DNA from: Chryseobacterium viscerum
GTDB taxonomy: Bacteria > Bacteroidota > Bacteroidia > Flavobacteriales > Weeksellaceae
DNA: 64,000 nt
Reading direction: 5' to 3'
Assembly (NCBI RefSeq): GCF_002899945.2
Contig: NZ_PPEG02000006.1
Span: forward strand, 186,001-250,000
In this document: positions 16,678 to 25,916 of the stretch, in pieces
Numbering within the stretch: position 1 is the first letter of the stretch
Layout: each line of letters starts with the position of its first letter
Position numbers and translations under genes: made by a program
The notes under the pieces: generated by a model
The model's database searches: none
Told to the model about the DNA's origin: nothing
The model's input: the letters and a program-made list of their open reading frames with translations, nothing else

Positions 16678-18432
16678 ATGGATAATATTGAAGCATTGAG
16701 TCCGAAACCGGATGAATTTGTAGAGAGCAAGAATTCCAGGCATCCTAAAGGATTATGGGTTCTTTTCGGAACAGAAATGTGGGAGCGTTTCAACTTTTAT
16801 GGAATGAGAGCTCTTTTGACGCTCTTCATGGTAAATTCCTTATTAATAAAAGAAGCTGATGCAGCGATCATCTATGGTGGATTTCTAGCTTTATGTTATT
16901 TAACACCTCTTTTAGGAGGATTTATTGCTGATAAATATATCGGAAACAGATTTGCCATTATCATTGGTGGATCTTTAATGGCTATTGGTCAGTTTCTATT
17001 ATTCATCAGTGCTTCTACCTTCTCCACAGATTTGGGGAGTTCCAAAATGATTATGTGGCTGGCGTTATTCGTTATTATTTTTGGTAACGGATTCTTCAAA
17101 CCGAATATTTCTTCAATGGTAGGAAGTCTTTATCCAAAACAGGAAAAGTCTAAACTGGATTCTGCTTTCACCATTTTCTATATGGGGATCAACATCGGAG
17201 CATTCCTAGGTCAGTTTATCTGCCCATATGTAGGAGATGTAAAAGATGCTACAACAGGAGTAAGAGATATTTTTGCTTTCAAATGGGGATTCTTAGCCGC
17301 TTCTATTGCAATGGTAATCGGAACAATAACATTCTTTATCCTTAAAAACAAATATGTAGTAACTCCGGAAGGAAGACCTATCGGAGGATTGCCTAAAAAC
17401 AATACAAGTGAAGACTTTGAAGAAGGAGAAACGCAAACGGCTAAATTCTCAGGACAGTCTTTAGGGATCACTGGAGGGATATTTATCATTTTATTCTTTG
17501 CTTTCAGATATCTTCTTGTAGGAGAATTTGGATTTAAAGCAGTAGAAATGGGCCAGCTAATCAAAGGAATTATTTATCCTTTCATCTATGCAGCGGGTAT
17601 TTCTTTAGCATTCCTGATTATGTCTTCTGCTGAAAACAAGATTGAGAAACAAAGAATCTGGGTAATCTATATCGTATCGTTCTTTATTATTTTCTTCTGG
17701 GCTGCATTCGAGCAGGCAGGTTCTTCTTTAACATTTATAGCTGATAACCAGACAGACAGAAATATTTTTGGATGGAATATGCCTCCTTCAATGGTTCAGA
17801 TCTTTAACGGAATTTTCGTAGTTCTATTAGCGGTTCCTTTCAGTTTATGTTGGGATAAGCTAAGAGCAAAAGGAAAAGAACCAGTATCTCCATTCAAACA
17901 AGCGATGGGATTAGCATTAATTGCTCTTTCTTACTTCATCATTGCGCACAATGTAAAAGATCTTGGAAACTCGGGCCTATTAGCGATCAAATGGTTAATG
18001 CTTTTATACTTCATCCAGACTTGTGGTGAGCTTTGTCTTTCTCCAATTGGATTATCATTAGTAGGTAAGCTGGCTCCAAAAAGATTTGCTTCATTATTGT
18101 ATGGTGTTTTCTTTATCTCTAATGCTGCCGGATATGCTTTGGCAGGTTCATTAGGAGCACTTATCCCTGCAACAGGTGATAAATTCAAAAAAGCTCAAGA
18201 AATAGGAGTTAACCTTCAGGATGTTTTAGATAAAAAAGTAACTCTAACCGCTGATCAGGTAGCTGCTTTTGATAAAGCTCAACTTCCTTTACACAACCCT
18301 ACTTTTGTAGGATTTGAGATTCATAACTTATTCGAATTCTTCATGGTATTCGTAGTACTTTGTGGTATTGCTTCTGTGATTTTAGGTTTAATTTCACCTA
18401 TCTTAAAGAAAATGATGCACGGTGTAAACTAA
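16678..18432 (+). CDS. POT/PTR2 family peptide transporter 2
   Basis: 584 residues. ERF signature TEMWERFNFYGMRALL near residue 34. GNGFFKPNISSMVGSLYP and YMGINIGAFLGQ place it in the same family as its neighbours. Many hydrophobic helices span the protein; a polar segment near residues 225-260 (ending QTAKFSGQS) and another near 515-550 may be cytoplasmic loops. Likely a proton-coupled oligopeptide importer in the inner membrane. A complete promoter precedes it. A decayed nuclease-like gene lies between it and the third paralogue. Confidence 0.9.
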   Translation: MDNIEALSPKPDEFVESKNSRHPKGLWVLFGTEMWERFNFYGMRALLTLFMVNSLLIKEADAAIIYGGFLALCYLTPLLGGFIADKYIGNRFAIIIGGSLMAIGQFLLFISASTFSTDLGSSKMIMWLALFVIIFGNGFFKPNISSMVGSLYPKQEKSKLDSAFTIFYMGINIGAFLGQFICPYVGDVKDATTGVRDIFAFKWGFLAASIAMVIGTITFFILKNKYVVTPEGRPIGGLPKNNTSEDFEEGETQTAKFSGQSLGITGGIFIILFFAFRYLLVGEFGFKAVEMGQLIKGIIYPFIYAAGISLAFLIMSSAENKIEKQRIWVIYIVSFFIIFFWAAFEQAGSSLTFIADNQTDRNIFGWNMPPSMVQIFNGIFVVLLAVPFSLCWDKLRAKGKEPVSPFKQAMGLALIALSYFIIAHNVKDLGNSGLLAIKWLMLLYFIQTCGELCLSPIGLSLVGKLAPKRFASLLYGVFFISNAAGYALAGSLGALIPATGDKFKKAQEIGVNLQDVLDKKVTLTADQVAAFDKAQLPLHNPTFVGFEIHNLFEFFMVFVVLCGIASVILGLISPILKKMMHGVN

Positions 18433-18453
18433 CTGCATTAACAAAATATGAAT

Positions 18454-18483
18454 AAAACCTCTGCTAAGTCGGAGGTTTTTTTT
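18454..18483 (+). terminator. Terminator after POT 2
   Basis: Hairpin AAAACCTC / GAGGTTTT (18454-18477) followed by T-rich sequence, downstream of the stop at 18432. Confidence 0.75.
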
Positions 18484-18491
18484 ATTTTCGT

Positions 18492-18888
18492 ATGATGGAA
18501 ATTTCCGAAGATTCTTTATTTCAATCCGTAAAGGAAATTATTAGACAGTCGCGCGAAAAAGTTTTTCGAATAGCGAATTCTACGCTACTGCTTACTTACT
18601 GGCAGATTGGAAAACTTATTGTGAAAGATGAACAAGAGGGAAAAGGAGTTGGTTATATGAACCTATCCAGTATGCGAAAGTTTTACACAGCATTCCCAAT
18701 TGTTGACATATTATCTCAACAATTGAGCTGGCCCTATTATGGATTCCTTTTACCCAATATCGTAAAAAAACAATTTATTTGCCAGCAAATATCTGCTGTA
18801 CCTCCCCAAAGAAGAAAAATTAAAACAAATTATTGATCAGGACAGAATCCGTTTTGAACTGGATCAGAAAAATAAACCCCCTAATTAA
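18492..18888 (+). pseudogene. Decayed DUF1016 (YhcG-type) nuclease gene
   Basis: The first frame (18492-18836) starts with the DUF1016 N-terminal pattern: IRQSREKVFRIANSTLLLTYWQIGKLIV, followed by RKFYTAFPIVDILSQQLSW. The segment normally between these blocks (the YGKxLL...LSxxL part) is missing. The frame then drifts. From about 18762 a different frame reads ASKYLLYLPKEEKLKQIIDQ and ends at TAA 18886-18888, matching the family's C-terminal end (KYxLYLPxEEEL). The catalytic PD-(D/E)XK domain is absent. The gene therefore has at least two internal deletions and a frameshift, and no functional protein is expected. Intact relatives are PD-(D/E)XK nucleases often found beside restriction systems. 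Confidence 0.75.
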
Positions 18889-18905
18889 AACAATCATATA
18901 TCATT

Positions 18906-20381
18906 ATGAGCTTAACTCTAGAAGAAATACAAAACTTTAAAGGAAAGTATCCTAAACAGCTTTGGACCTTATTTACCGTTGAAATGTGGGAACGTTTCTG
19001 TTTCTACGGAATGCGTGGTGTTCTTACAATTTTTATGGTAGACCAGTTGGGTCTACTGGAAGACAAAGCGAACCTACAGTATGGAGCTATCCAGGCTTTC
19101 ATTTATGCTTTTACCTTTATAGGAGGTATTTTTGCCGATAAAATCTTAGGGTTTAAAAAATCTTTGGTCTTTGGAGGGATTATCATGGCAATTGGAAATC
19201 TTATTATTGCCCTTTCTCCTCATGACTTCTTTTATTTTGGTATTACCTGCTCTATTATCGGGACAGGATTCTTCAAACCCAACATTTCTTCAATGGTAGG
19301 AGAACTTTATAAAGAAGACGACCCAAGAAGAGATGCCGGATACGGACTTTTCTATGCTGGAATTAATATTGGAGGACTTTTAGGAGGAGCTCTTTGTGTG
19401 TATCTTGGAAAATATTATTCATGGTCATGGTGTTTTCTCGCAGCAGCAGTAGTGATGGTTTTAGGGTTGATTACCTTTTTTGTTACTAAAAAATCATTGG
19501 GACCTATTGGCGATTCACCGTTAAAGGTTCTTCCGCAATCTAAAAGGACTTTACGTGAAGTTTTGGTATATATTGGAGCTTTGATAAGTATGCCTCTTAT
19601 TTTTATAATGGTCAAAAATACTGAGTTTACTGATTACTTTATGTATTTAATTGGTATTGCAGCCGTAGGATATTTTGTCATAGAAACAATAAAGCAGACC
19701 TCTTCTTATCAAAAGAAACTTATTGCGGCCTTTGTATTTATTTTCATGTACTTCCTATTTAATTCTATTTATGAACAAAGTGGTGGTTCATTATCTCTAT
19801 TTGCAAAAGATAATCTTGTGCACAATATGTTAGGAATAAGTATGGACCCTAATGTTATTAATAACAGCGCCAACTCTTTCTTTATTATTATTTTCAGTCC
19901 TCTTATTGGTCTCGCCTGGGTAGGTTTAAACAAAAAGAAGCTTGAGCCTAATACCATTAACAAATTTGGAATTGGATTTCTATTTCTTGCAGCTGGATTC
20001 TTTTTATTTTACAGCTTAAGATATTTTGCAGGTGAAGATGGCAAATCATCTCTTAATCTGTTTACGTTCACCTGGCTCGTGATAACTTTCGGGGAACTGT
20101 GTCTGGGACCTATCGGGATGTCTATCATTACGAAACTATCTCCTAAAAAAATGTTTGGTATGATGATGGGACTTTGGTTTTTAGCAAGTGCATTCGGACA
20201 GTTTGCTGCAGGTAAAATTGGAGCTAGCTTATCTGAATCCAATACAGGAAATACCAACATGAGTAAACTTCTTGCCTATACCGATGGATATAAAACATTG
20301 GGTATCTATGCACTAATAGCCGGTGTGGTATTAATTTTGCTATCTTCATTCGTGAAAAAATTAATGCAGGAGGTAAAATAA
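18906..20381 (+). CDS. POT/PTR2 family peptide transporter 3
   Basis: 491 residues. ERF signature VEMWERFCFYGMRGVL near residue 25, then GTGFFKPNISSMVGELY and GLFYAGINIGGLLGG. About twelve helices and no long hydrophilic insertion, making it the shortest of the three paralogues. Likely a proton-coupled peptide importer in the inner membrane. It starts 17 bases after the end of the DUF1016 remnant and has no clear promoter motif. A thioredoxin-fold gene follows 40 bases downstream and may be co-transcribed. Confidence 0.88.
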   Translation: MSLTLEEIQNFKGKYPKQLWTLFTVEMWERFCFYGMRGVLTIFMVDQLGLLEDKANLQYGAIQAFIYAFTFIGGIFADKILGFKKSLVFGGIIMAIGNLIIALSPHDFFYFGITCSIIGTGFFKPNISSMVGELYKEDDPRRDAGYGLFYAGINIGGLLGGALCVYLGKYYSWSWCFLAAAVVMVLGLITFFVTKKSLGPIGDSPLKVLPQSKRTLREVLVYIGALISMPLIFIMVKNTEFTDYFMYLIGIAAVGYFVIETIKQTSSYQKKLIAAFVFIFMYFLFNSIYEQSGGSLSLFAKDNLVHNMLGISMDPNVINNSANSFFIIIFSPLIGLAWVGLNKKKLEPNTINKFGIGFLFLAAGFFLFYSLRYFAGEDGKSSLNLFTFTWLVITFGELCLGPIGMSIITKLSPKKMFGMMMGLWFLASAFGQFAAGKIGASLSESNTGNTNMSKLLAYTDGYKTLGIYALIAGVVLILLSSFVKKLMQEVK

Positions 20382-20421
20382 AAATAAGTAATTATGCTTA
20401 TTTTTACATAAATATCACAAT

Positions 20422-20955
20422 ATGAAGAAAATTTTAAGCATAGTTCTCTTATTACTATTGAATTTCAGTTTTGCCCAGATAAAGTGGATGACCATTGAAG
20501 AAGCTTTAAAAGCTCAAAAAGAAAATCCAAAAAAAATATTGATTGACTTTTATGCAGACTGGTGTGCCCCCTGCAAAATCATGGACAAAAAAACTTATGG
20601 ACATCCTGTAATTGCTCAGATTTTAAATGAGAATTACTATCCTGTAAAATTCAATGCAGAAGAAAAAAAGAATGTTGAAATTTTCGGAAGAACATTTTCC
20701 AATCCTGATACTGAACATAAAAAAGGAAAAAATTCCCTGCATGAATTTACTCAATATATGAATGTAGGAGCAGTCCCAAGTACAGTATTTCTGGATGAGC
20801 ATGGTGATCCTATCACTATTCTTCAGGGAGAATTGTCAGCCAAAGAACTTGAACCCTATCTGGAACTGATTTCTAAGGATTTATTTAAAAAAATCCGTAC
20901 CAGAGAACAGTGGGAAGATTACCAGAAAAAATTCAAATCTAAGATCAAAGATTAA
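20422..20955 (+). CDS. Periplasmic thioredoxin-fold protein
   Basis: 177 residues. A Sec signal peptide (about 1-18, ending FSFAQ) is followed by a thioredoxin fold with the active site WCAPC at about residues 48-52. The cis-Pro region VGAVPSTVFL is at about 117-126. Length and arrangement suit a secreted thiol-disulfide reductase of the thioredoxin/DsbD-gamma type (PF13098-like). It probably reduces disulfides in exported proteins or cytochrome maturation. The terminator after 20955 ends the POT3 transcript. Confidence 0.85.
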   Translation: MKKILSIVLLLLLNFSFAQIKWMTIEEALKAQKENPKKILIDFYADWCAPCKIMDKKTYGHPVIAQILNENYYPVKFNAEEKKNVEIFGRTFSNPDTEHKKGKNSLHEFTQYMNVGAVPSTVFLDEHGDPITILQGELSAKELEPYLELISKDLFKKIRTREQWEDYQKKFKSKIKD

Positions 20956-20992
20956 TCCGAACCCCGGTTCAGATTTTTAAAGTATATCATGA

Positions 20993-21022
20993 AGGCTTCC
21001 ATTTTTTTGGAAGTCTTTTTTA
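20993..21022 (+). terminator. Terminator after the thioredoxin gene
   Basis: Stem AGGCTTCC / GGAAGTCT (one G-T pair) around a T-rich loop, with a T tract after it. Confidence 0.7.
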
Positions 21023-21162
21023 TTGCTGCTCACTTTAAATACAGTGTTTTCCCTTTACAAATTCAATAGAAATCCTCTAATGAATTTTTTGACAAATTCC
21101 AATCTTTGTTCAAGAGTTAAGAAGCACTCTAGTATAATATTTAACTAAAAAACAAAGACATC

Positions 21163-21786
21163 ATGAAAAATTCAAACATCCTGAAATTAGTTCTATTGAT
21201 TTTAATGTATCAATATTCAACCGCTCAAAAAATAGAAAAAGCAACTGTTATCAGCCCTCCTAAAACAGTGATGCTATCCAAAAACAAACGGACCGACATG
21301 GCCATTGCAAAATATACGGGAGGCAATATGATATTTTCAATTCCTAAAGAAACATTTCAAAAAGCAGTACAGGAAGCTATAAAAGAGATGAATCCCAATA
21401 TTACGGTGGATGATATTAAAATTGCAAAATCCAATATTGAAACCTATTATTTAGGAATCGTAACTCATAACAATTCCAAGGAAACAGCCACAATATTCCT
21501 GCCATTGGGTAATATAGGTAATTCACCTGATTATTTTTTTGTTCCCGGACCTGGGCATGTAGTTACCTGTATTAATATTACAGGATGTCCCTATAATTGT
21601 AGAATTGTAAAATATGGTTATCAAAACCAGTATACAGGCTGTAATTGTGGCGGCTTTGATCCCGGTGAACTTCCTGCAAATGGAAATACATCTACTTTAA
21701 GCTGTAATTTCAAGATCAACAAGGTCATTTTAGAAAAAGAACTGTGTATGGCTATTAAAATAAAAATAAACGCTTTTCAAGAATAA
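21163..21786 (+). CDS. Secreted protein with a Cys-rich segment, unknown
   Basis: 207 residues with a signal peptide of about 21 residues ending STAQK. Not recognised. It has a helical middle and a cysteine-rich region (about residues 132-165) with the pattern C-x5-C-x3-C followed by C-x-C, near NITGCPYNCRIV and YTGCNCGGF, then two further cysteines near the end. The pattern could bind a metal or form disulfides in the periplasm. It is flanked by a promoterless AT-rich gap and a terminator, and is monocistronic as far as can be seen. Confidence 0.7.
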   Translation: MKNSNILKLVLLILMYQYSTAQKIEKATVISPPKTVMLSKNKRTDMAIAKYTGGNMIFSIPKETFQKAVQEAIKEMNPNITVDDIKIAKSNIETYYLGIVTHNNSKETATIFLPLGNIGNSPDYFFVPGPGHVVTCINITGCPYNCRIVKYGYQNQYTGCNCGGFDPGELPANGNTSTLSCNFKINKVILEKELCMAIKIKINAFQE

Positions 21787-21818
21787 TGATTCTCCCAAAA
21801 CAGCGTTCTTTTCAACAA

Positions 21819-21851
21819 AAAAACCTCTTAAAAAAAATTTAAGAGGTTTTT
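21819..21851 (+). terminator. Terminator after 21163 gene
   Basis: A 14-bp perfect stem (AAAAACCTCTTAAA / TTTAAGAGGTTTTT) with a five-base A loop and T tract, just downstream of the stop at 21786. Confidence 0.85.
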
Positions 21852-21895
21852 ATTTGTTCTAAGTTTTAACGATATTCGCACTGTAAAATTATTAT

Positions 21896-23983
21896 CTGGA
21901 ACTTAATACCTCAATAGAATACGTCAAAGGCATCGGTCCTGAAAGAGCCAAACTCATCAAAAGTGTGTTAGGCTTATCTACTGTAGAAGATATGCTCAAC
22001 TTCTATCCTATCCGCTATCTGGATAAAAGCAAGATTTATAAGATATCTCAGCTTCAGGAAGAAAGCAGCCAGGAAATACAACTGAAGGGAAGAATTACTC
22101 AGGTACAGGAAATCCAGACTGGTAAGACTAAAAGATTGTCTGCAAAATTCAATGACGACACCGGCAGTATGGATCTGGTATGGTTTCAGTATTCAAAATG
22201 GCTGAAAGAACAGCTTCCTATCAACAAAGAGGTTTATATTTTTGGAAAGATCAATGTTTTCAACCGTCAGTTTTCTATGCCGCACCCGGAAATAGAAGCA
22301 GAAGAAAGTAAAGAAGGTGATACACGGCTTAAACCCATATATCCAAGTTCTGAAAAACTGACCAAAAGAGGTTTGAATCAACGGTTTTTTCAAAATGCCT
22401 TACGAAATATCTGCAAAGAGATCCCGAATCTTATTGAAGAAAATTTCCCGGAATACCTGATGAAAACCTTTACATTCATGTCAAGACAGCACACTTTTCT
22501 GAATATTCATTTTCCGAAGGATATGGAACATTTTGACAAGGCTGATTTCAGATTAAAATTTGAAGAATCATTCTTTTTTCAGTTGGGATATGGCTTAAAA
22601 AAACTTCATCATAAGACTCAGTCTTTTGGTAACCCATTTCCTATTATAGGGGATCATTTCAATGATTTTTATGAGAATTATCTTCCTTTTGAGCTTACCA
22701 ATGCTCAGAAAAGAGTTTTAAAGGAAATCCGTATGGATATGAAAAGGCCGATTCAGATGAACAGGCTTTTGCAGGGAGATGTAGGTTCCGGAAAAACGAT
22801 GGTAGCGCTGCTCACTATGCTTATCGCCATGGACAACGGCTTTCAGAGCTGTCTGATGGCTCCCACAGAAATTCTTGCCCAACAGCATTATAACGGAATC
22901 AAAGAACTGCTAGAAAAGACAGGGATCAATATCCGCATTCTGACGGGTTCATCTAAAGCAGCAGAGAGAAGAATTATACATGAAGAGCTTGAAAACGGTA
23001 CCCTTTCTATTTTAGTAGGAACCCATGCTGTTTTAGAAGATAAGGTTAAATTTAAAAACCTTGGACTCGCCATCATTGATGAGCAGCATAGATTTGGAGT
23101 TGCTCAACGGGCTAAGCTTTGGGCAAAAAATAAAATTCCTCCTCATATTTTGGTAATGACTGCTACTCCTATCCCAAGGACCCTGGCAATGAGTTTTTAT
23201 TCTGATCTGGATGTTTCCGTCATTGATGAAATGCCGGTGGGAAGAAAACCAATCATAACCGCTCACAGACGTGAAAAGGACAGAGTATATGTTTACAACT
23301 TCTGTAAAGATGAAATAAAAAAAGGACGACAGGTCTATTTTGTATACCCACTCATTGAAGAATCTGAAACGTTGGATTATAAAAATCTGATGGAGGGGCT
23401 GGAACACGTCATGGAATATTTTTCAGAATACAACGTAACCATGCTTCACGGAAAAATGAAGCCGGATGAAAAAGATGCTGCAATGGCTTATTTTGCTTCC
23501 GGAAAAGCCGAAATTATGGTCGCAACTACAGTGATTGAAGTTGGGGTAAATGTTCCCAATGCTTCTGTAATGGTGATTGAAAGTTCTGAAAGATTCGGGC
23601 TTTCGCAGCTTCATCAGCTGAGAGGGCGTGTGGGAAGAGGTGCTGAGCAGAGCTACTGCATTCTGATGACTTCGGATAAATTGTCTAAGGAAAGCAGAAC
23701 CCGTATCAAAACAATGACTGAAACAAATGATGGTTTTAAGATTTCTGAAGTAGATATGCAGCTTCGCGGTCCCGGAGATATTCTGGGTACACAGCAAAGT
23801 GGTGTGGTAGATTTTAAGAGACTTGATCTCATTAATGATTCGGCGATCATTAAAACAACAAAAAATACGGTAGAAAAAATCCTGGAAGCTGATCCTATGC
23901 TTTCCAGACCAGACAATCTGATTATCAAAAACTATTATATCAGATACTACAAAGGAAAAAATAAGTGGAGTAAAATATCATAA
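21896..23983 (+). CDS. recG: ATP-dependent DNA helicase RecG (non-canonical start)
   Basis: About 695 residues if it starts at the CTG at 21896. The helicase remodels stalled replication forks and Holliday junctions. The N-terminal wedge/OB region follows a conserved SIEYVKGIGPERAKLIKSVLG start, only part of which lies after the first GTG (21965). The helicase core has Walker A QGDVGSGKTMVA, DEQH (IIDEQHRFG), TATPIPRT, and motif VI QLRGRVGRG. No ATG, GTG or TTG exists in frame between the upstream stop (about 21884) and GTG 21965. Homologues begin near residue Met-x-x-x-x-T-x-IEY, so CTG 21896 is the best candidate. Confidence 0.9.
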   Translation: MELNTSIEYVKGIGPERAKLIKSVLGLSTVEDMLNFYPIRYLDKSKIYKISQLQEESSQEIQLKGRITQVQEIQTGKTKRLSAKFNDDTGSMDLVWFQYSKWLKEQLPINKEVYIFGKINVFNRQFSMPHPEIEAEESKEGDTRLKPIYPSSEKLTKRGLNQRFFQNALRNICKEIPNLIEENFPEYLMKTFTFMSRQHTFLNIHFPKDMEHFDKADFRLKFEESFFFQLGYGLKKLHHKTQSFGNPFPIIGDHFNDFYENYLPFELTNAQKRVLKEIRMDMKRPIQMNRLLQGDVGSGKTMVALLTMLIAMDNGFQSCLMAPTEILAQQHYNGIKELLEKTGINIRILTGSSKAAERRIIHEELENGTLSILVGTHAVLEDKVKFKNLGLAIIDEQHRFGVAQRAKLWAKNKIPPHILVMTATPIPRTLAMSFYSDLDVSVIDEMPVGRKPIITAHRREKDRVYVYNFCKDEIKKGRQVYFVYPLIEESETLDYKNLMEGLEHVMEYFSEYNVTMLHGKMKPDEKDAAMAYFASGKAEIMVATTVIEVGVNVPNASVMVIESSERFGLSQLHQLRGRVGRGAEQSYCILMTSDKLSKESRTRIKTMTETNDGFKISEVDMQLRGPGDILGTQQSGVVDFKRLDLINDSAIIKTTKNTVEKILEADPMLSRPDNLIIKNYYIRYYKGKNKWSKIS

Positions 23984-24015
23984 AAAAACCGCAGAAAAAA
24001 TTTCCTGCGGCCCCC

Positions 24016-24600
24016 TTATAAAACTGTTATTTAGAAGAAATTACTTTTGGTCTGTCTATAAAAAATTTATTTTAATAGTCTTGGCTTAATATTTTGTGAT
24101 GTGGTGTGAAAATATTTATATAAAATATATTATTTGAATAAGGTAAGGCCGCAACTATTAAAATAAATTTATAAAAAAACAAAATGAATTATTTTTTTCC
24201 AACTTGCTTATTATAAAAACTAACTGTGTTTAAGTGGAGATGAGGGAATGAAACGAATAAAAAATATCTCCAACTACTTTAAGTTTTCATGATTGTACCG
24301 TTTTGTTTAAAGATCTTCTGTGCTTTAAAATTGGAAAATTAGTATAATTCATTTTGTTAACTAACATCGTGATTTATATAATTTTGTTTTTTAGAAACAA
24401 TTATTTCTCATTCATGAGTATCTTTTTTCTATATAATGAAATTTGTGTCTGAGTTTACTTTTACAAATGTCAGAATATTAATTCGGATGCCTTTTATATT
24501 ATTTTAATTATTAGTTATAAAATTTTCACTTATTTGTGAATAGTATGCATCAAATATGATTTACATTCTTTTAATATTGAATTAATAAATCCTTTATACA
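24016..24600. other. Gene-free AT-rich stretch
   Basis: Nearly 600 bases between recG and the response-regulator gene. Stops are frequent in all frames and only very short ORFs occur. I see no tRNA, riboswitch, clear promoter or long repeat. Near its left edge (23989-24010) a CCGCAG / CTGCGG hairpin lies just after recG and may terminate it. Confidence 0.6.
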
Positions 24601-25047
24601 TCATACTTTCAAAATAAAATTATCTTTATTCAATCCTGAAGTATGATACTGCCAATTGATGGTAATAATATCTGTAAGAGCTTTTTTAAACCTTTCAAAA
24701 CACTCTGGTTTTTTCATATAAATATTGGCTCCTTTTACAAAAATATCTTCAATTTCATCTTCTGAAATCGGTTCAGAAAAAATGGCCGTTACCATATTGT
24801 TGAATTTCACATTTGAATCAATTTCCTCAAGACATTCCATACATTCTTTTCCGGGAATTGTATATTCTATGAAAACAAGCTCGGGAATTACAGCATCTTC
24901 ATTATTCAGATATTTCATAAGATCTTTTCCGTTGCTGAAGCATTGAACTTTTATAGAGATTTTCAACTCTTTCAAAATATTTTTAAAAAAAATCAAAGTG
25001 CTTTCATCGTTATCTGCTACTATTACGTTCAGAAATTCTTTATTCAT
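24601..25047 (-). CDS. Response-regulator receiver domain protein with Glu at the phospho-site
   Basis: 148 residues, a single receiver-like fold. The acidic pocket is ADND (Asp12, Asp14). The strand that normally holds the phosphoacceptor Asp reads LVFIEYTIPG, with Glu61 in the Asp position (VFLD-type in normal receivers). The conserved Lys is in YMKKPE (about 112-113). Glu at this site usually mimics or abolishes phosphorylation. No output domain is present. The gene overlaps the AraC gene by eight bases and is probably co-transcribed with it, so it may feed into the same pathway. Confidence 0.75.
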   Translation of the reverse strand: MNKEFLNVIVADNDESTLIFFKNILKELKISIKVQCFSNGKDLMKYLNNEDAVIPELVFIEYTIPGKECMECLEEIDSNVKFNNMVTAIFSEPISEDEIEDIFVKGANIYMKKPECFERFKKALTDIITINWQYHTSGLNKDNFILKV

Positions 25048-25621
25048 ACTGCATTTTAGGGTTTATTGCCGTGCTTTGGGCTCTTCTTCGTCTTCCAATA
25101 ATCTTTTGAAACTGAGAGGGAGTGATTCCTGTTGTATTTTTAAATTGGGTACTCAAATGTGCCACACTCGAATAGTTGAGTTTATGGGCAATTTCTGTAA
25201 GGCTTTGCTTATTTCTTATGATGAGAGCTTTCGCATGCTCTATCTTTTGCAGAATAATAAAATTCTCTATAGAGGTATAAGCAACTTCCGAAAATAGATT
25301 GGAAAGATAGCCATAGCTGTGATTCAGTTTCTCAGAAATGTATATTGATGCTTTTACCGGTATGATCTCATTAGAAAAGACAAGTTCCACAATAGCATCT
25401 TTTATTTTTTGTACCAGAGCGGTTTTTTGACTTTCTATGATCTCAATACCGTATTCTTCAAGATTTTGCTTAAAAAGATTGTGTTGTTCTTGTGTAAGGG
25501 GCTCATAGAATTCTACCTCACCGAAGTTCAGCAACCTGTACTTCAGTCCGTGTTCTTTAAGTTTCTCGTCCAATACCTTTTTGCAAAGGGCATTGAAATC
25601 AAATTTAACATACATTTTCAT
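25040..25621 (-). CDS. AraC-family transcriptional regulator with small N-terminal domain
   Basis: 193 residues. The C-terminal third is an AraC HTH pair: LNHSYGYLSNLFSEVAYTSIENFIILQKIEHAKALI then SLTEIAHKLNYSSVAHLSTQFKNTTGITPSQF. The N-terminal 70 residues (YVKFDFNALCKKVLDEKLKEHG...) form a small alpha/beta module that I recall from many Bacteroidota AraC proteins but cannot name. No sensory cupin is present. It likely controls its own and nearby genes. A receiver-domain gene overlaps its end, which suggests a regulatory pair. Confidence 0.85.
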   Translation of the reverse strand: MKMYVKFDFNALCKKVLDEKLKEHGLKYRLLNFGEVEFYEPLTQEQHNLFKQNLEEYGIEIIESQKTALVQKIKDAIVELVFSNEIIPVKASIYISEKLNHSYGYLSNLFSEVAYTSIENFIILQKIEHAKALIIRNKQSLTEIAHKLNYSSVAHLSTQFKNTTGITPSQFQKIIGRRRRAQSTAINPKMQYE

Positions 25622-25916
25622 CCTAGTATATATAAGCCTTTTAATTTTAGTAAATATAATAATTTATTTCAATTAAATGTGAAATAGGTGTAGATTTTTT
25701 TATTTTGACGTATATACGCAAAAACTCCTGTATTATTGAATACAGGAATTTAAACACTAAGGATGAAAAAAATATACTGATAAAAAGCTGAGTCAGCTCA
25801 AAACCAAGCATATGAATGTATTGTTATAAGTGATTTGGTTCTGAAGCAAAGATGATTCAAAAAAAGAAGTCACTTGTTATAGAATTACAGGATAAAGTTA
25901 CAAAATTTTAAGTCAA

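Noticed and set aside
23979..24015. Clear intrinsic terminator directly after recG
   Set aside because: The CCGCAG / CTGCGG hairpin exists, but the pure T tract lies on the minus side only. I list it only as a weak possibility within the gene-free stretch.
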